Below, in pieces: positions 21,101 to 35,290 of a DNA stretch of 64,000 nt; positions within the stretch are counted from its first letter, which is position 1; each line of letters opens with the position of its first letter. Below the pieces are notes generated by a model that was not told where the DNA came from, searched no databases, and worked only from the letters and a program-made list of their open reading frames with translations. Made by a program: the position numbers and the translations under genes. The stretch comes from Brachionus rotundiformis (Eukaryota; Rotifera; Eurotatoria; Ploima; Brachionidae): positions 5,954,146 through 6,018,145 of the forward strand of contig JAESIW010000137.1 of NCBI GenBank assembly GCA_016802295.1. Direction: 5' to 3'.

Positions 21101-24100
21101 CAACAACAATATTCAAAAAAACATCAAGTCTAAAATTGGGCAAAAAATCATTAAAGCAACGTTTTAAAGCCTGTTAAATTTTTGTCCATAAATAAATCGA
21201 ATATTGGACAAAAGGATGGATGGTAAAGTATGCTGCACAATTGATCAAAATATGCGCACAGGTTCTATTTTTATCATCAAGTGTCTAAATATGGATCTAG
21301 AATAAGAAAGTTAACTCAACTAAATAGAAAAAATTGCGTCTTATTAAATTCCTCTTAAGTCCAATTAAGCAACATTTTACCAATCACTTCTATTCAACGT
21401 GTCTAGTTTAATTCAATTAACTTAAACTATTTCGAATTTTACTCTCAATTACACAAGCAATCGAGTCATGTGCTTAGCTCGAAACACCGTGTTCAGCACT
21501 TGATGCGTCTCTCTCTCTCTTTCTCTTTGTTGTTTAGTTTTTTTTTGTTCTGTCTTGCCATCAGTGAAGAAGCTACTAATGCAAAGCCAATCTTCGACTC
21601 CTACTTAATTTGAGTTTGCATAATCTGAGAGGGGTATTCAAGCTAACAAGAAAAAAAATTTAAAAAAAAAGCATTTAACCATTTTGTGTCTTAATTTGAC
21701 GAGTTTTTGGAATTTTTAACATTTTTTCAGTTTTCTTAATTTAGCGCCTAATCCAAAGGTCACTCATTTCACTCGAAGACAAACTCTTCATGTGAGCTAA
21801 TACGTTCTTCAAAACTTTAATTGTTCTAATTTCTAATTTCTTCTTAATTGCAAGATTCAGCTCAGAAAATAAAAATCTCTGAACACAATTGCGTAGTTTT
21901 ACAAGAGGTGTTGGCGTACACAGTGTATTAGACAAGTTGTTTGAATTATTTGATCTGTACAATATTATCCAACATAGACGTAAAATAAACACTTTAGTTC
22001 ACTTTGAATAGTTTGGTTATTGTTATTGCTAACATGTACACCAAGCTTATCCAAAGTGTTCAATTTTGAAAAAAGCACACTTTGGTTCTATTTAGTAACA
22101 CTAATTTATATCTATTTTCTCTAGACTTGTGTGTTCGAAGAGCTTAAAATTTGAGTGTTTGACTTTTAGTCTAAGCTTCTTCGATTCTTTCTAGTTAAAA
22201 TTGTTGTTTAGTCGGAGGGAACTGCAGCTAAGATACGTACTATCTAAACCATGATTATTTTCGTTATTCAAAGACATCAAAATTATTACACTCAACTTAA
22301 AAACTCTTTTAATATATTTTAGTTTAAACTTTTATTATTATTTTGTATTAAATAATTAAATTAAAAAAAAATCAATATAATGCATGTCCAGTTTTTTAAA
22401 AGTTTATTAATAATAATTATTATTTAGATTTGATTAGCTGTTTATTGATCAGCAGAGATTTTTTTTATTTTTTAAAATCATTGATTATTAATTAATATTT
22501 GATGATGAAAAATAATTTTATCTCTAAAAAAATAAGGGGCAACAATTAGAAAAAATTTGAAAAAATTGTATTTGGCTAAGCATAAGCATTCACTGGCAAT
22601 CAATTTTTTTAAATTAGAATTTAAAACTTGTATCAAGTTTTGATCTCGATCTATTTTTAATTTTGGCTATTAGAAAAAGAAAAGCTTGGATTAATCAAAA
22701 TTACCAATTTTAAGTTTAATTTTAGAAACTTGCCAATCTGAAAAATTTTTTCGTTATATTAGTGATTTTTTTTCTCTAAGCTATTAATGTTGAACTTTTT
22801 AAATATTATACAAGTAATTTATTTTTTAAAAAAATTTGGGTTTTTAAAAAAATCTTTAAAAAATAATATCAATCAATGAAATTTTCAGGCTATATTGAAA
22901 ATTAGACAAGCTATTTATCTAAAACAAAAAATATCAATTAAATAATATTTAAAGTTAAATTATTTTCAATATTTATTATTATTAAAAAAGGTTAATTCCT
23001 CCGGATGATGTTTTTTAATCCTTTATATAAATTCATAACAAATAAATTTCAATCGAAAGAAACTTTTAAAAAAACAAACCAATATATAAATTTAGTGATA
23101 AAATTTATTAAACCTCTAAAAGTTCAATTTTTATAATTTTTAAAAAATATCTAAAAAACTAAATATAATTTTTTTTTTAAATAATGCATCATTTATGTCT
23201 ATAAAAAATAAAATAATTCTATTCTAGCTTAAATCTTTTAAATTGAAAATGACGTCGACTTGGATAAGCTAAACTAACCGCCTGAGTTGTAAAAATGATT
23301 ATTGAGATAATTTAGTCAATGAATTTGGCAAATATTTAGGCTTTTTTCAAGCGTGTACTGAGATATACCATTTCAAACTAGGGAATTTTTTGAACGATGC
23401 AAAATACCAAGTGTAAATTAGTTTAAACAAAAATTAAAAATTCTTGAAAATGATTCCTTAGAATTCGTTATACGAATTTCCAAAATTAACTATCAATCTC
23501 TTGATTTATCATTTATTTTTATAAAATGTCTTTATTTTCGTGTATTAATTCTTTTTTATATTATTAATAAGTTAATTAATATTTTCATCAAAGAAAATAA
23601 ATATTATTCATGAAATTTTGGTGATAAAAATATAACGTGATTAAATTTTGAAATTAAATTGAAAAATTTTCAAAGAATACAATTATCTTTTTGATTGTAT
23701 TAATTTGATATTATAGGTCAGAAAATCAATCAATTGCAAGTATTTAAATTTATAATTAATTTTAAGTAATCATGATTAAAAATTATCATTTAAAAAAAGG
23801 TCAAAAGCCATTTTTGATATAAAATGTTATCCTAGAAGCACATTTTCAAAAAAAAATTTCAATGTAATTTTTATATAAGAAAATTTTTGTAAAACAATGC
23901 ACAAAACTTGGATATGATTTTGAATTTTTATTTGAATTAAAATTAATATCTGTATTAAGCTTTTTAATTACAGATAATTAAAAAAATCAATTAAAACTTT
24001 TTTTCATGAAAATTTAAACCTCAATATGTTAACTTTATGAGTTTAAACCATAGATTTTCTATTATACCATCTTAAATTTAAAATTTAAATTTACCCAAAA

Positions 24101-24160
24101 GTAAATTTATCTTAGTTAGACTTTACTAAATTAATTTAGATTTTTTTCAGCCTTAAATAA
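21101..24160. other. intergenic region upstream of the TALE gene, no gene seen
   Basis: About 3 kb with a CT-rich microsatellite at about 21508-21530 and otherwise AT-rich DNA. An 83-codon minus-strand open stretch at 21741-21992 has no ATG context or domain support and is not called. The first kilobase, with moderate GC, could hold regulatory DNA for the homeobox gene. Confidence 0.45.
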
Positions 24161-24603
24161 GGCATTGTGAAATTTGGAACAAAAAGCAAAAACAAAATAT
24201 CAAAAATACCAAAGCTCAAGTTCAGAAGCAGCAAAACATGTTCCGTGAATTGTAGCACTTGGTACATCCTTTGTACCACCAATAGTATGATTCTGCAAAA
24301 CTCTGCAAAATTTAAAACTATGTGAATTTTAGTACAAAAACAAAAACAAGATATAAAAATGCTAAAGCTTAAGTCCTGAAAAAGAAAAACATGCTCTGTA
24401 AGTTGAAACACCTGGTACATCCTTTGTACACAAAATTCTGAATTTTGCAGACTTATTGCAGATTTTTGCAGAATCATACTATTGGTGGTACAAAGAATGT
24501 ACCAAGTGCTACAATTCACGGAACATGTTTTGCTGCTTCTGAACTTGAGCTTTGGTATTTTTGATATTTTGTTTTTGCTTTTTGTTCCAAATTTCACAAT
24601 GCC
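24161..24603. mobile_element. foldback MITE, Mutator-like (copy 1)
   Basis: A 443-bp non-coding palindromic element. The left end GGCATTGTGAAATTTGGAAC is mirrored at the right end, and the terminal inverted repeats extend about 130 bp with few mismatches. It is flanked by a perfect 9-bp target duplication CTTAAATAA (24152-24160 and 24604-24612). A 9-bp duplication with long inverted repeats starting in G points to the Mutator superfamily; the element is non-autonomous. Inside is a third, diverged copy of the arm sequence in direct orientation (about 24318-24432). A second copy of the element is at 53136-53550. Confidence 0.85.
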
Positions 24604-25957
24604 CTTAAATAAAGTGTATCAATTGATAAATATTGGTAAGCAATTTTAGTTTAAAGACTAACTACTTCTGTTTGACTCAATGTTTCTTTATAGTGTCTTA
24701 GGAATTTCTTAATATTTTGAAATATTATATTATAAAAAAGTTTTTACCAATAATTACTTGTTACTAATTATTTTTCGACAAATTTATATGATCTAAATTT
24801 TCGTATTAAATCAAAATCTTTACATTTCCTTTTTTAATAAATGTGATTTATCATTAAATATCCTAGTAATTGGTGTTTAATAACAAGAGACTTTAACTTT
24901 CTCATTTAACACTAGAAAGCCCGATGGATTTTCAAAATCCCTTTTTAAAAACTCAAAGAAACTTAAAATCAACTTGTAATACTTTAATTTTTTAATCATA
25001 TTTTAAATAAATTTTTCTTATTTCTTTTAATATTTTAATTTGAAATTTTTGTAATTAATCAGCCGGACGTTCTAGTGTTAAAAAAATTAAAGATTTTATG
25101 CTTTTCAGTTTAGATGAAGATTTTATTTTTTCCTTTTTCATAATTTATCATCAACTTTAAAACTAAAATTGTAAAAAATAAATCAAAGAAGTAGGTCTGA
25201 CAATATTAAATAGTTGATAGAGAAAAATATTTGGATTTTTTTAATTAAAGACAGAATTAAATTTTAAATTTTTCATCCTATTTTCAATTTGCTTTTTTAC
25301 AGATTTTGTAGAAAAAAATTTATGTTTTTTATTTTTTGCATTTATTTACAAAATAATTTTAGTAGAATTTAAATGGCAGTTTTGAATTAAATAGCCTATT
25401 TATACTTTTTTAACTAATTTTATAAACAATATTTAAAATTATATAATTAAATTTATCCTTAAAATTAAAAAAAATAATGGTTTTATTTTTTTCGATTTCT
25501 TTTTTGATAAATATTTATGACATTCGATAGTCTTTTATGGATGAGTCCTATTAAATGTTTTCTTTGATTTAAATCAAATAGATTAAAATTTTAAGGTGTC
25601 ATTAAGTTTTAGTCATTGATGAGTCCGTAAACAAATTTTCTTTGAGGTAAATTAAGTTTTAATATTTAAATTAATTAGCCATAAGATCACAAGAAAAAAA
25701 TTTTATGACTCGAAATAAATATTGTGTTTTTTGTCGGTAAGTTTTTTATTAAAATTACGTGTAAAAAAATTTTTATATGGACTTGAAAGAAATTTCTTTA
25801 TTTTTTTAATCAAAACAAAACCAATTTTTTTATTTACAATTGAAAGTATAAATTATAAAACAAATTAAAATTATATTAAATTATCATTATAAAGTGTTTT
25901 AAGCTAAAGATAAACGACGGCTAATACGCGGCAAAGTCTAATCATTTTTTTCAACTA
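24604..25957. other. intergenic, no gene seen
   Basis: AT-rich. One inverted pair of short words is present (aacactagaaagcccgatgg near 24910 and gccggacgttctagtgttaa near 25062), about 170 bp apart, which could be ends of a small decayed element. No coding frame. Confidence 0.4.
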
Positions 25958-28900
25958 TCATATCATTATCAAACATGTAACCATGGCAATTAGACTAAAT
26001 TCTAGATGAGTCGATGAATTGAATAAACTTTGCTGATTGACTGAATTTGCATCTTCTTTGGACACTGGATCGCCTTCGTTTATCAAAAGTATAAATGGAT
26101 TCGAGCTCAAATCTGCGCTTTGTTTCGTTGTTGTTTTAAAATATCGGTAATGGTTAAACTCATGCTGATATTGTTGCCGCTGTTTTTTGGCATTCACTCT
26201 CTCGTTATCATTAAGCATATAATTATCTATAATCAGATAAAAAAATAAATAAATAAAAATTGAATTTTAAAAAAAATATAATTTACTTATTGAACTCGAT
26301 TCAATCGAATTGTTTATGTTATATTTATTTTTCTTGTAAATGAATGCTAGTGTCGATGATAGATAACCGAGTTTATTTTTTCTATGAGGTTTATTTATTT
26401 TAGGAAGAGTCGTACTGTTAGACAATGAAGAGCCAATTTGAATCATGTTTTTTTTAATACTGCTTGATTCGACTAAAAAGTCTTTGTTTAGGTTATATAC
26501 CATTTTGGACACTTTTAAATCATTTTCTGCAGTACATTCATACAAACCATTATGAATTTGATTATCAAAATTTTTTATTCTAATTATTGATACTAGTGTG
26601 TAGTAATTAACATGCTGTGAGTATATTTGAATATTTGGAGTGTCGTACAAGTAGCTACCATCCTTGGTCCAGTAGTTTTTGTTAGTCAATGGAAAAGCTG
26701 TAATTGTACAGTTTATATTGATTGAATTATGAAAGTGGTCATATTTGGCCTGAATTTGGATCTCAGGTGCGAATTCGATTGAGAATGTTAAATTTTTTGT
26801 ATCACTTGGTGGTATGCCATTATTGGCACGGCATTGATAGAATCTTGGCGTATGTCTGGTTACGTTTTCAATTCTGAGTACATCTGAATTTGTTTCTAGC
26901 ATTGTAAGTGAATTTTCGATCGGATCATAAACGAACCATTGTATTTTTGGCTTCGGTGTACCTTTGGCAAAACAGTTGAATTCAACATTAGAGCCCTCTT
27001 GAAATACTTTTTGCTCATGATTGGAATCGTCTTTTATTCGAGGCGGTACTCTTACAATTAAATCAAATTTCTTGATTATAGTATCTCCTACTCGGCAAAC
27101 GTATATTGCCGAGTCTTCTTCAGTTATTGGACTAATTTTAAGTGACCATTCCCAGGCGTATTGTTGACTCAGTTCATAGCGTTCATCTGTTCCCTCTCGT
27201 ATGTCTATTGGAGGCATTGCTTCATTAGTCTTTCGCTTATCATATTTTATAAATAGCACCTAAATAAAATTTTTTAATTATTTTTGTATTGATTTATTTT
27301 TCATTAATATATATTGTCCTAGTCTCTTAAATCTTTTAATTTTAATTATAAAAGCCTCAAACCTGCTGAGTCGCAACATATTATATGCTCAAAAATTTGG
27401 TAAAATTTATTTAATATTCCAAATATAATATATTATATAAGACTAATCAAAAAATTTATTTTTTGTAAATTTAATTTTTAAAAGTGAAAAATTTATCATC
27501 CATTTCATAGTTTTATGAGACAATTTTAAATTTTAAAAGATCAGTTTATTTAAAATCAATCAAGATAATAATTTTTTTATGTTAAGATTCTTTTTCCATT
27601 ACAGTAGCTAAAATATAGGAATTATTTTTAATTATTTTTTTAATTCATAGTTGCTAAATTTCTTGAAGGCCTAAATGAGCTTGGAAGCATATTTTATCCT
27701 TCAAGAAATACAATCAGCCGTAGCTAACATTTTCAATTTAAATTTTGATAGTTAAACCGTAAATAGGCAGCAATTAATCTTTTATCAGAAATAATTATCT
27801 AAAAATAATAATCATCAATATTTGACTCATAAATAACTTAAGCCAAATTAAAAAAATTTGTAAATAAAGCGTTAATCATTCTGAATTATTCCATTTAATT
27901 TACTTCAACCCAAACAGATACATTTACAGAGTAAACAAACACTCATTTGAACGGACATGGTCACTGCTAATTTCCAATTTTTAAAACTTGTTTTTCTTTT
28001 TCGATTAGAATAAGTTTTTATAAACTAAATGAAATCTTTATCTTAAAACAAATCACCTGCTCGCCAAAAATCAATAAGATAAAAAACAGTAGTGCTAATA
28101 AACACAGTCTTTGGTAGCCAATAACTAGAGGCTATTTGTTAAAAGTCAATCTAAATTCATATGGGAAAATGATAATCTATTTTTTTAAAGCTAAATATCA
28201 AAATTTATGGTTCCAATGTGAATAAAACATTTTTATGGCTATTCTAAATAATCCAGATTTATGTGACTAGTACTAAAAGCTAATAAATCTTTGAGTAATT
28301 AACATTTAAAAATGAACGAACATTAACCATGTTCTAGTTCTTGCTAAGTTTTTTAGTTGTTTTACTTTAAGCCAAGTCTGAGACTAAACAAATCATTAAA
28401 TGTGCATCTGACGCTTGAAATAATTGTCTCTTAGATTAATTAAAAAAAAAAGTTTATTAAAAAAATACAGTATCATATTTCATTAAACATTTAAGTTTTA
28501 ATTAATTTGCATAACCAAACAGTGGTTGTTTTATTCAAATCCTCAATTTCCGTTTCATGACTCGGAATAAATTAACATTGTTATCATGTCCTTGTGTTTA
28601 TCAGAGCCACTTTGTGTCAACTCAAATATTTACCATTCACTGAATTAAATGAGATTTATGTTGTGTATGACCACAAGCTAAATTCTAGTCCAAATAATCC
28701 GTAAGCATTTAAACAAATAAGACATTGGCTTTATTTGCTAATTTAATTAAGCGTATTAGATTCGGCTCGGCGATTACTAAGAGGGCCTAATTTGCTCAAT
28801 AATCCAGTTCCGATTCTTATCAAAACTAACTTATCTCATTCGATTGATCTTAAGAGTTAATTAAATGTTATCTTGATCGTGAAAAAAAAGTTCATTAGCA

Positions 28901-30554
28901 TTACTCACACGCATATGATCGCGGGCAGGCGGTCAGGATCAAATCCTATCGTGAGCCATAATCTTAGAACAATAGATACTTCTCAGTCATGAAACAAACA
29001 AAGTGGCCAAGCCGTTAACTAACACGTTTGTAAAGTCATGCACACAAATCGATTTAAAACGGTCTAATAAATTCCAATTAGACTAAAGCCTAATTACATA
29101 TGTCTAATCATAATTACTGCTAAGAACTGGTTATTAAATTACAATATTTAATCAACTCATTTTAATGTCTTCTTAAAAGATACACTTAAGTTTATTTGCA
29201 TACACTTGAAATCAAAATTTCCTCTAAACCAATATTCATAGTCAAACACTGGACACTTGATACCCAACCACTGAGAACTGCTTATTTTGTTTGTATAAGA
29301 ATCTTGTCCATCTATTTCCTACTTAGGGTTCTTCCAAAAATTTTAAGTAAAAAAGAAAAAAGTTAAATCAACTTTGTCGACCATTCCAAAACTGCCCTAA
29401 ATTCTCCCAAAACTATTTTAATAAAAATAATAAAATATATTCAAACACTGGAACCGCTAAAAATAAATCTTTTTGTATGAGAATCCCATTTATTTCTCAC
29501 TTATCATAAACCCAAGTCCCTCTCCATTAAATAAATATTTAAAGATAAAAAATTTATTATTTTGAAATTTACTATTTTAAATAAATAACCCTGAAATTGA
29601 TAAAGGCTTAAAATTTTAGATCTTGTTATAAACGCTCTTTAGCAATGACACTTCTAAATTTAATTAAATTGTCAAATTAGGATTTTGAGGGTCGTGACGA
29701 GACAATTTTGTACAGTTGTCTGACAAGCGCATATTTGATCAGCATTATTTCCAATGACATGGCAAACAAGCTACTTTTGAAATTTGCTGCCACAAACCAG
29801 AACAATGAATTAATAGCTGATGTAATAAAGAACTATCTGGTTCAACAGAAACAACTTAAAATACTAAACTACATTCGATCATATATCTTACCAGCCAAGT
29901 AAATAGCTGAACTTGCTTATAAATAAAAACTATAAACAAAAGCATTCCAATTTTTTTAAAATTAATCTAAATTTTTAAAAATTAAAATTGCTAACAAAAG
30001 GATCGAAAAAAAGGCTATGTCACTCGGAGCTGCCATTGAAATTTTCCTTTCCTAAATTATCTCTTAATTAATTTCCAAGTGTATATTTTGACAGCAAAAG
30101 GTAACCATTAACGGTAGGCAAAAATACACTCGGTCAGATGTGTTCTTAATCTTAGAGTCAATATTTGTTGACTTATGTTTACAGATCAAAGTGTTTACTC
30201 GCAACCGACCGGTTGTACTTACTGGAACCGGGACGGGAATTTCTCCTATTTGTTTTTAAGAAAAATACTCGAAATATTTTAATTGAAATTGAGTTTGGCC
30301 AAGCTATCCAATTTCAATGTATGGCCTCGAGAGCAGAGGTGAGATTTTTGATATTGATCTAATCGATTTAGAGACTGATTTGACATAAATTAAAATTGAC
30401 TAACCTTTCCGTCAGGCATGCTGCTTGGTAGGTCACATATGAGCAGAATGGACTGGCCGTTGTTCACGTATTTTGGCTCTATTTCCTCCTGTGAGTGCAA
30501 GTATTGAGCATTGGCCCCGATCAAAAACACCACGATACATATCATATAAATCAT
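25958..30554 (-). CDS. three-Ig-domain GPI-anchored adhesion protein (DIP/Lachesin/IgLON type)
   Basis: Exons join in frame: 30554-30405 (signal peptide and start of Ig1), 27259-26287 and 26226-25958; introns are 3145 and 60 bp; product 463 residues. Ig1 has Cys in LLICDLP and in SAIYVCRV, Ig2 in VEFNCFAKGTPKPKIQW and RFYQCRANNG, Ig3 in ININCTITAFP and GLYECTAEN. A Ser/Asn-rich stalk then ends in a short hydrophobic segment (LIAMVTCLIMI) with no cytoplasmic tail, as for GPI attachment. Three Ig domains plus GPI match the neuronal IgLON/Lachesin/DIP family, which mediates homophilic or heterophilic cell adhesion. Ig1 lacks the usual core Trp, having FIKYDK instead. An AG acceptor 8 nt before the ATG suggests a further 5' UTR exon or trans-splicing. 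Confidence 0.85.
27260..30404 (-). other. large intron 1 of the Ig-domain gene
   Basis: A 3.1-kb intron in a genome where most introns here are near 50 bp, so it may carry regulatory sequence. It holds a possible imperfect tandem duplication (around 29255-29350 and 29440-29520, both with a tcaaacactgga word) and two plus-strand exon-like segments at 29681-29898 and 30185-30338. Confidence 0.6.
29681..30338 (+). CDS. candidate two-exon segment of an unidentified gene nested in the Ig-gene intron
   Basis: Segment 29681-29898 follows an acceptor (gtcaaattag) and ends at a GTAAAT donor; 30185-30338 follows ttatgtttacag and ends at a GTGAGA donor. Joined, they give an open frame of 124 codons with balanced composition (for example MANKLLLKFAATNQNNELIA and CLLATDRLYLLEPGREFLLF). 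The reading frame is kept across the 286-bp intron, which is unlikely by chance. No domain is recognised, and neither the first nor last exon was found. It runs opposite to the Ig gene. Confidence 0.4.
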
Positions 30555-33500
30555 ATTAAAATCTAAAAAAAAATTTTTTTCATTTTAATTTTATTTAATG
30601 CTTATGAATAAATGATTAAGAAAAAGAAAATTATATTCAGAAGTTATTTCCCTTGATGATGGACTCTTGGCTAAACGAGCCGAGTAGAATAAACTTTAAA
30701 GATTTAATTAACCATTTGTTTTTTCTAAGTCCCTGGTTGTGTTGGTTGAAAAAAAAAGCCGATTGAGTAAACCACCTTTGTCTTAGAATTCAATTGAATG
30801 CTAATTAAAAACAACAAAATTTTAGTTGCATAACAAATCGATTTAATGCTCTTAGCTTTAATTAAACAAATAAGAGCTGATTAAGTCCGTACTTGATTGA
30901 TTGAAAATAATTTTCAATCATTAAGAGCTAGATATTTTTAATTTTTTGTAGATTTCACTTTTTCGATTTATAGAAAAATAATATTTTTTGTACTGGGCTT
31001 TTTTTTGTATTAATTATAAGCCCCGCCTAAAGCTTTTGTGCAAAATGCACAGATACAGTTTCTAAATTTTGGCTCGTTTATCTATTTCGTGCTGGTCTAG
31101 TTCTCGAAGCGATCATATTTCGCTCTTAAAATGATAAATCTCCACACGGAATAATTCTGATTCATATCTTTATTTATGAATAGGATCATAAAATATACGA
31201 GACTATAATTGACAGTCGAGGGTTTAAATTTTAGCAAAAAAAAACTATAATTACTATAAACTCTATGAGATAATTAGGCTAATTTTAGAAGATACAATAG
31301 TCCAAAGTTGATTAAGAAAAAATTACATAATAACATGTTTTAATACTTGTCAAATTAATAAATATAAAGAAAAGATTATTTTTTGGAAAATATTTTTTCT
31401 TAATTGTGATTGTATTTATACATTGTTTTTATAAAAAAAAAATAAAAGAAAAATTCTCACATAAAACTTGCTAATTGAACATTTAAGAAATGTGGTATCT
31501 TTATAGATAAGTGATCAAAGTTATTCTGGCACCGAAAGCTTATCAGAGAATTTATTCTTATCAGCAAACAGTTATATAAACATTAAAATATCATTTTGTT
31601 ACTACAAAAATATAAAAAATAACTTTTTAAATTATCCTTTAAGCAAAAATAAAATTTTATTAAACATTCTATGAATATCTAAAAAATATTGATTCTTCTA
31701 TTTATTAAAAATTAAGTTCCCAAATTGTAAAGGTTAATTATTTAAATAACAAAAAAAGCCGTGAATTATTTATAAAAACAAATAAAATAAAATAAACTGT
31801 TGTTGGTAAAACCGGGATCTTAGATCTATATTTACTCTAAACGACAAACAGAAGGTTTTTGGAAACTATTCTATTTATCTTATCAAAATTTATTAAATTT
31901 ATCATAATAAAAATCTTACAAATTATATTTAATAATTTTAATGCTTAAAACCAAATTATACAATATGATTTAATTTTATTCTAATAAAAATAATAAATGA
32001 TTCTTCTTTATCTAAATACTAACTAATTAAACAAAAAAAGCATATTTAAATATCTAAAATAGTTTCACAGGTCAAATACGTTGTTTTACATTAAAAAAAA
32101 TATCATTAAATAAATCTGTAGTTATACGAATTCGGAGAATTTTGTCCAAAAACAAAAAATTTGTCAGTGCAGATAAAAAAATCTGATTAATTTTAGAAAA
32201 AAAATTATGAAGAGCATATTTAAAAAATAAGATCCCACCTAACTGAACTACGAGGGGTATTTGGAAAAATTGAAAATTAAATTTTAGTGAAAAAATTCAA
32301 AATAGAACTTACAAATGAATTTTAAGGATTCAAATATTTTATTTATTTGAAGTCAAACCTTTGCTTGTTTATAGTGTCCAATTTTATTGTTCTTTAATAG
32401 AGCAAATTTATTATTATAACAAAAATTATTTTCAAAATCTAAAATGTATTTTTATGAAATTGAAAAAATTAAACAACATATTTAAACTAGATTAAATTTG
32501 AAAATATAAAAATTAATTCAATTTTGATAGCAATATTTTATACTGAAGAAATGGTCAGTACTTAGCACTATTTCTATTTAAGCTTTTTTTTGTCAATAAA
32601 ATGCTAAAACTTATCTTGTATCAACTTAACAGCTCTCATTTCTGTTTGAAATTGATTTTAGTGATCAAATATTAAAATATTTTGTCAAAGTTTATAAAAA
32701 ATTATCATTTAAAACAAGATTATAAACCGTCATTGCTAAACATTTAAGAAAGCTCAAAATAAATATTTATTTTTCACTGATTCTTCAAGACTAGACATTA
32801 TCTTTATCTATAAAAATCTCAAATCTTAATTTCTTAGCTCGTTTATTCTATTTGCTTATCTATTCGGATTGTCTATTCGATTGAGAAGTACTGTTGTTTT
32901 AGTCTGAAAAAAAATCAAAAAATCATTTAAATATAAAATCGAGTTAAAAGCTCGATTTTTTTTCCGAACAAGCCTAAATAAACAAAAAAGTAAATACAAT
33001 TTTAATAAAAAAATTAAAACAAACACTTATTGGATCAATTTTTGATTACTGATTTCCTTTAGTCAACCTACTCGAATTTAATTTAATAATTAGAGTTCAA
33101 GTGATTATTAATTTCATTTTAAAAAGAAAATCTAAAAACTCAATTCAAAAGATATAAAACTAGCTGAATCGGTCAAGAATTTTTAAAATTAAGGCTTGAT
33201 CCATTTTGTTTTAATAAAAGAAATCCAATTTAAAATAGATCATATTTTGAAATTAATTAAAAAATTGAAAAGAAAATTGTATTTGTAGACCTAATCAATG
33301 TTCAGTTGATTAGAGAGTAATTAAGTTATCAAATCTTATAAGAATATAGAAAATAGTCCGTTTGATTCCAAGTGCAATTATCGTCTATGGTTCAAATTGT
33401 TCCTAATCGGAAGAAGAAGAGAATGAAAAAAATTGATTTTAAAAATTAATGTCCAAAATAGTCGAACATGTATTATCCAATTTATACAAATATATTTTAG

Positions 33501-35089
33501 ATAATCAATATAATTATAAAATTTATTTCCCGACACTTAAATGAATTTTAGTAAAAATCGATTTTAATTCATAATTTGATTTTCTTATTTTTTTTAATAC
33601 AACCAGTGGTTGTAGGCAATAAGTATTGGAATAAAATCGTTTTAATTAAAATTCAGACGAAGTATTGTCATCTTATATTCAATTAAATTTAAATTTCTAA
33701 CTTAAAGCGAGATCATTTTTAAATATTTTTCTTAATCCTTAAAGCTATTTTATTATTCAAATTGCTATTTAAAATTTTAATTTAAAAAAAATAGTTTAAA
33801 TTTTCTAATTACTAATAATAAAATTATTTCACAACTATTTTTGAGCAAAATTTGACTTATAAATAATACACAAAATAAAAAAAATCCACATTAAGTTATG
33901 AAAAAAAATAAATTTATAAACACATTAAAAATTTTCTTTTTCTACTCCCAGTTTTACCACAATTGCTTATTATCTTAATTAATTAAAAACATCTTTATAA
34001 TCTTTTTTTTGCAAATTTTTTGTTTCATTCAAATATTTTTCTGGATAAGTTATGCTATTCAAAATCTTTCTAATTAAGAGGTGAACGATTTTTATTAATG
34101 AATAAATAGTTCCATGATATAGCTTACTCAGATTCGAAAAGTATATAATTATGAAATATGTTTAAATTTAGTCAAATATTTATTTTTATTTTACTTAAAT
34201 TTAAAAGATACCCATGCAGTCGGAACCGAACTTAGTCCTTTTTGTTCGGCCCAATGAGTTGAATAAAATTATTGTTTGCTTTAAAGTAAAATAAAATAAT
34301 GGTCTCAAAATCATGTTTTGAAAAAAATTCTATTGTCGATTTATATATTATCATATTAGACATTCAAGTGATTCATTAGAGAAATAATTTGATCATAAAC
34401 TTCAATTTGTCAATATTTTAATTCATTTCATAAATCTAAGATTATAAAGTCTTGTAATTCCTGTTATATGCTTTTGCTTGATTAAAACAAATCAATTCCT
34501 TCCTTTCTTTTTCAATTTAAAAATAGATTATTTGTTAATTATTTTCTCAAGATATTTCTGCTTTGTCACCATTAACAGAATTATGAAAACAAAACTTAAA
34601 TTTAAGTTAGTATCTTGAAATAAATACAATTATAAAATTGTTGAAAATTATATGATACTTAATACAAAATTTAGGACATCAAGTTAAGCGAAAATTGTCA
34701 AAACCAGTCCAAGTTATGCAAAAAAATTAAGTTTCGCTTAGTTTTATTATGGATTAGTTTAGTTAATTTAGCTATTATATTTTAATTTTACTTAAAATAT
34801 TTTAAACACAAATTTAAAATTTAAAATGAAAACACAGTCCAGTAATTCAAATTTTCTGAGTTGAGGTAAAATCTAAAAATCACGAACAGTTCATTCCAAC
34901 CTGTTTTCAGCAAATTTAATTTGGTCAATAATTAGTGTTTTACATTAAAACAGTCAAGCTTACTAATTAAGAACATTCAATATAGGGTATTGAGCCCATT
35001 TGATAAAGAGCTATCTCTTATATTTTTATATGTTTTTTTTTCGAACTTCTAATTTTCTTTAGTATGATTTAAATTATTTCATAAAAGGA
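30555..35089. other. gene desert upstream of the Ig gene
   Basis: About 4.5 kb of AT-rich DNA with no supported gene. A GC-richer patch near 31020-31140 holds a 20-codon open word but no start or splice structure that can be defended. It presumably includes the promoter of the Ig gene. Confidence 0.5.
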
Positions 35090-35290
35090 TTGGAAGAATC
35101 GATTCGAGGGAATGATGACCTAAGGAATAATCAATCTTCAGTGTGATGAAGGCAGAGCTGGTAGTGACTGTGCTCTAAACATAGTGTACAAAGCACAGTT
35201 ACCATAGATGGGATCCTACTGTTTCTCATCTTCGCAAGCTAGACTTGCTAGCTTGTTGTAACTTAAATTATTATTATTATTATTAAATGA
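35090..35290 (+). mobile_element. LINE-type 3' tail relic with ATT microsatellite
   Basis: A GC-richer block with no open frame that passes into an (ATT)n run at about 35268-35286. A 3' UTR ending in a short trinucleotide repeat is characteristic of non-LTR retrotransposons of the CR1/RTE type. No protein motif remains, so family assignment is tentative. Confidence 0.45.

Noticed and set aside
24136..24597. 153-codon minus-strand ORF
   Set aside because: It lies almost exactly over the foldback MITE and is produced by its inverted arms; the same happens for the ORFs at 53195-53401 and 53316-53507 in copy 2.
28910..28965. tRNA-like ggatcaaatcc with flanking complementary bases
   Set aside because: The total span is too short and there is no anticodon arm.
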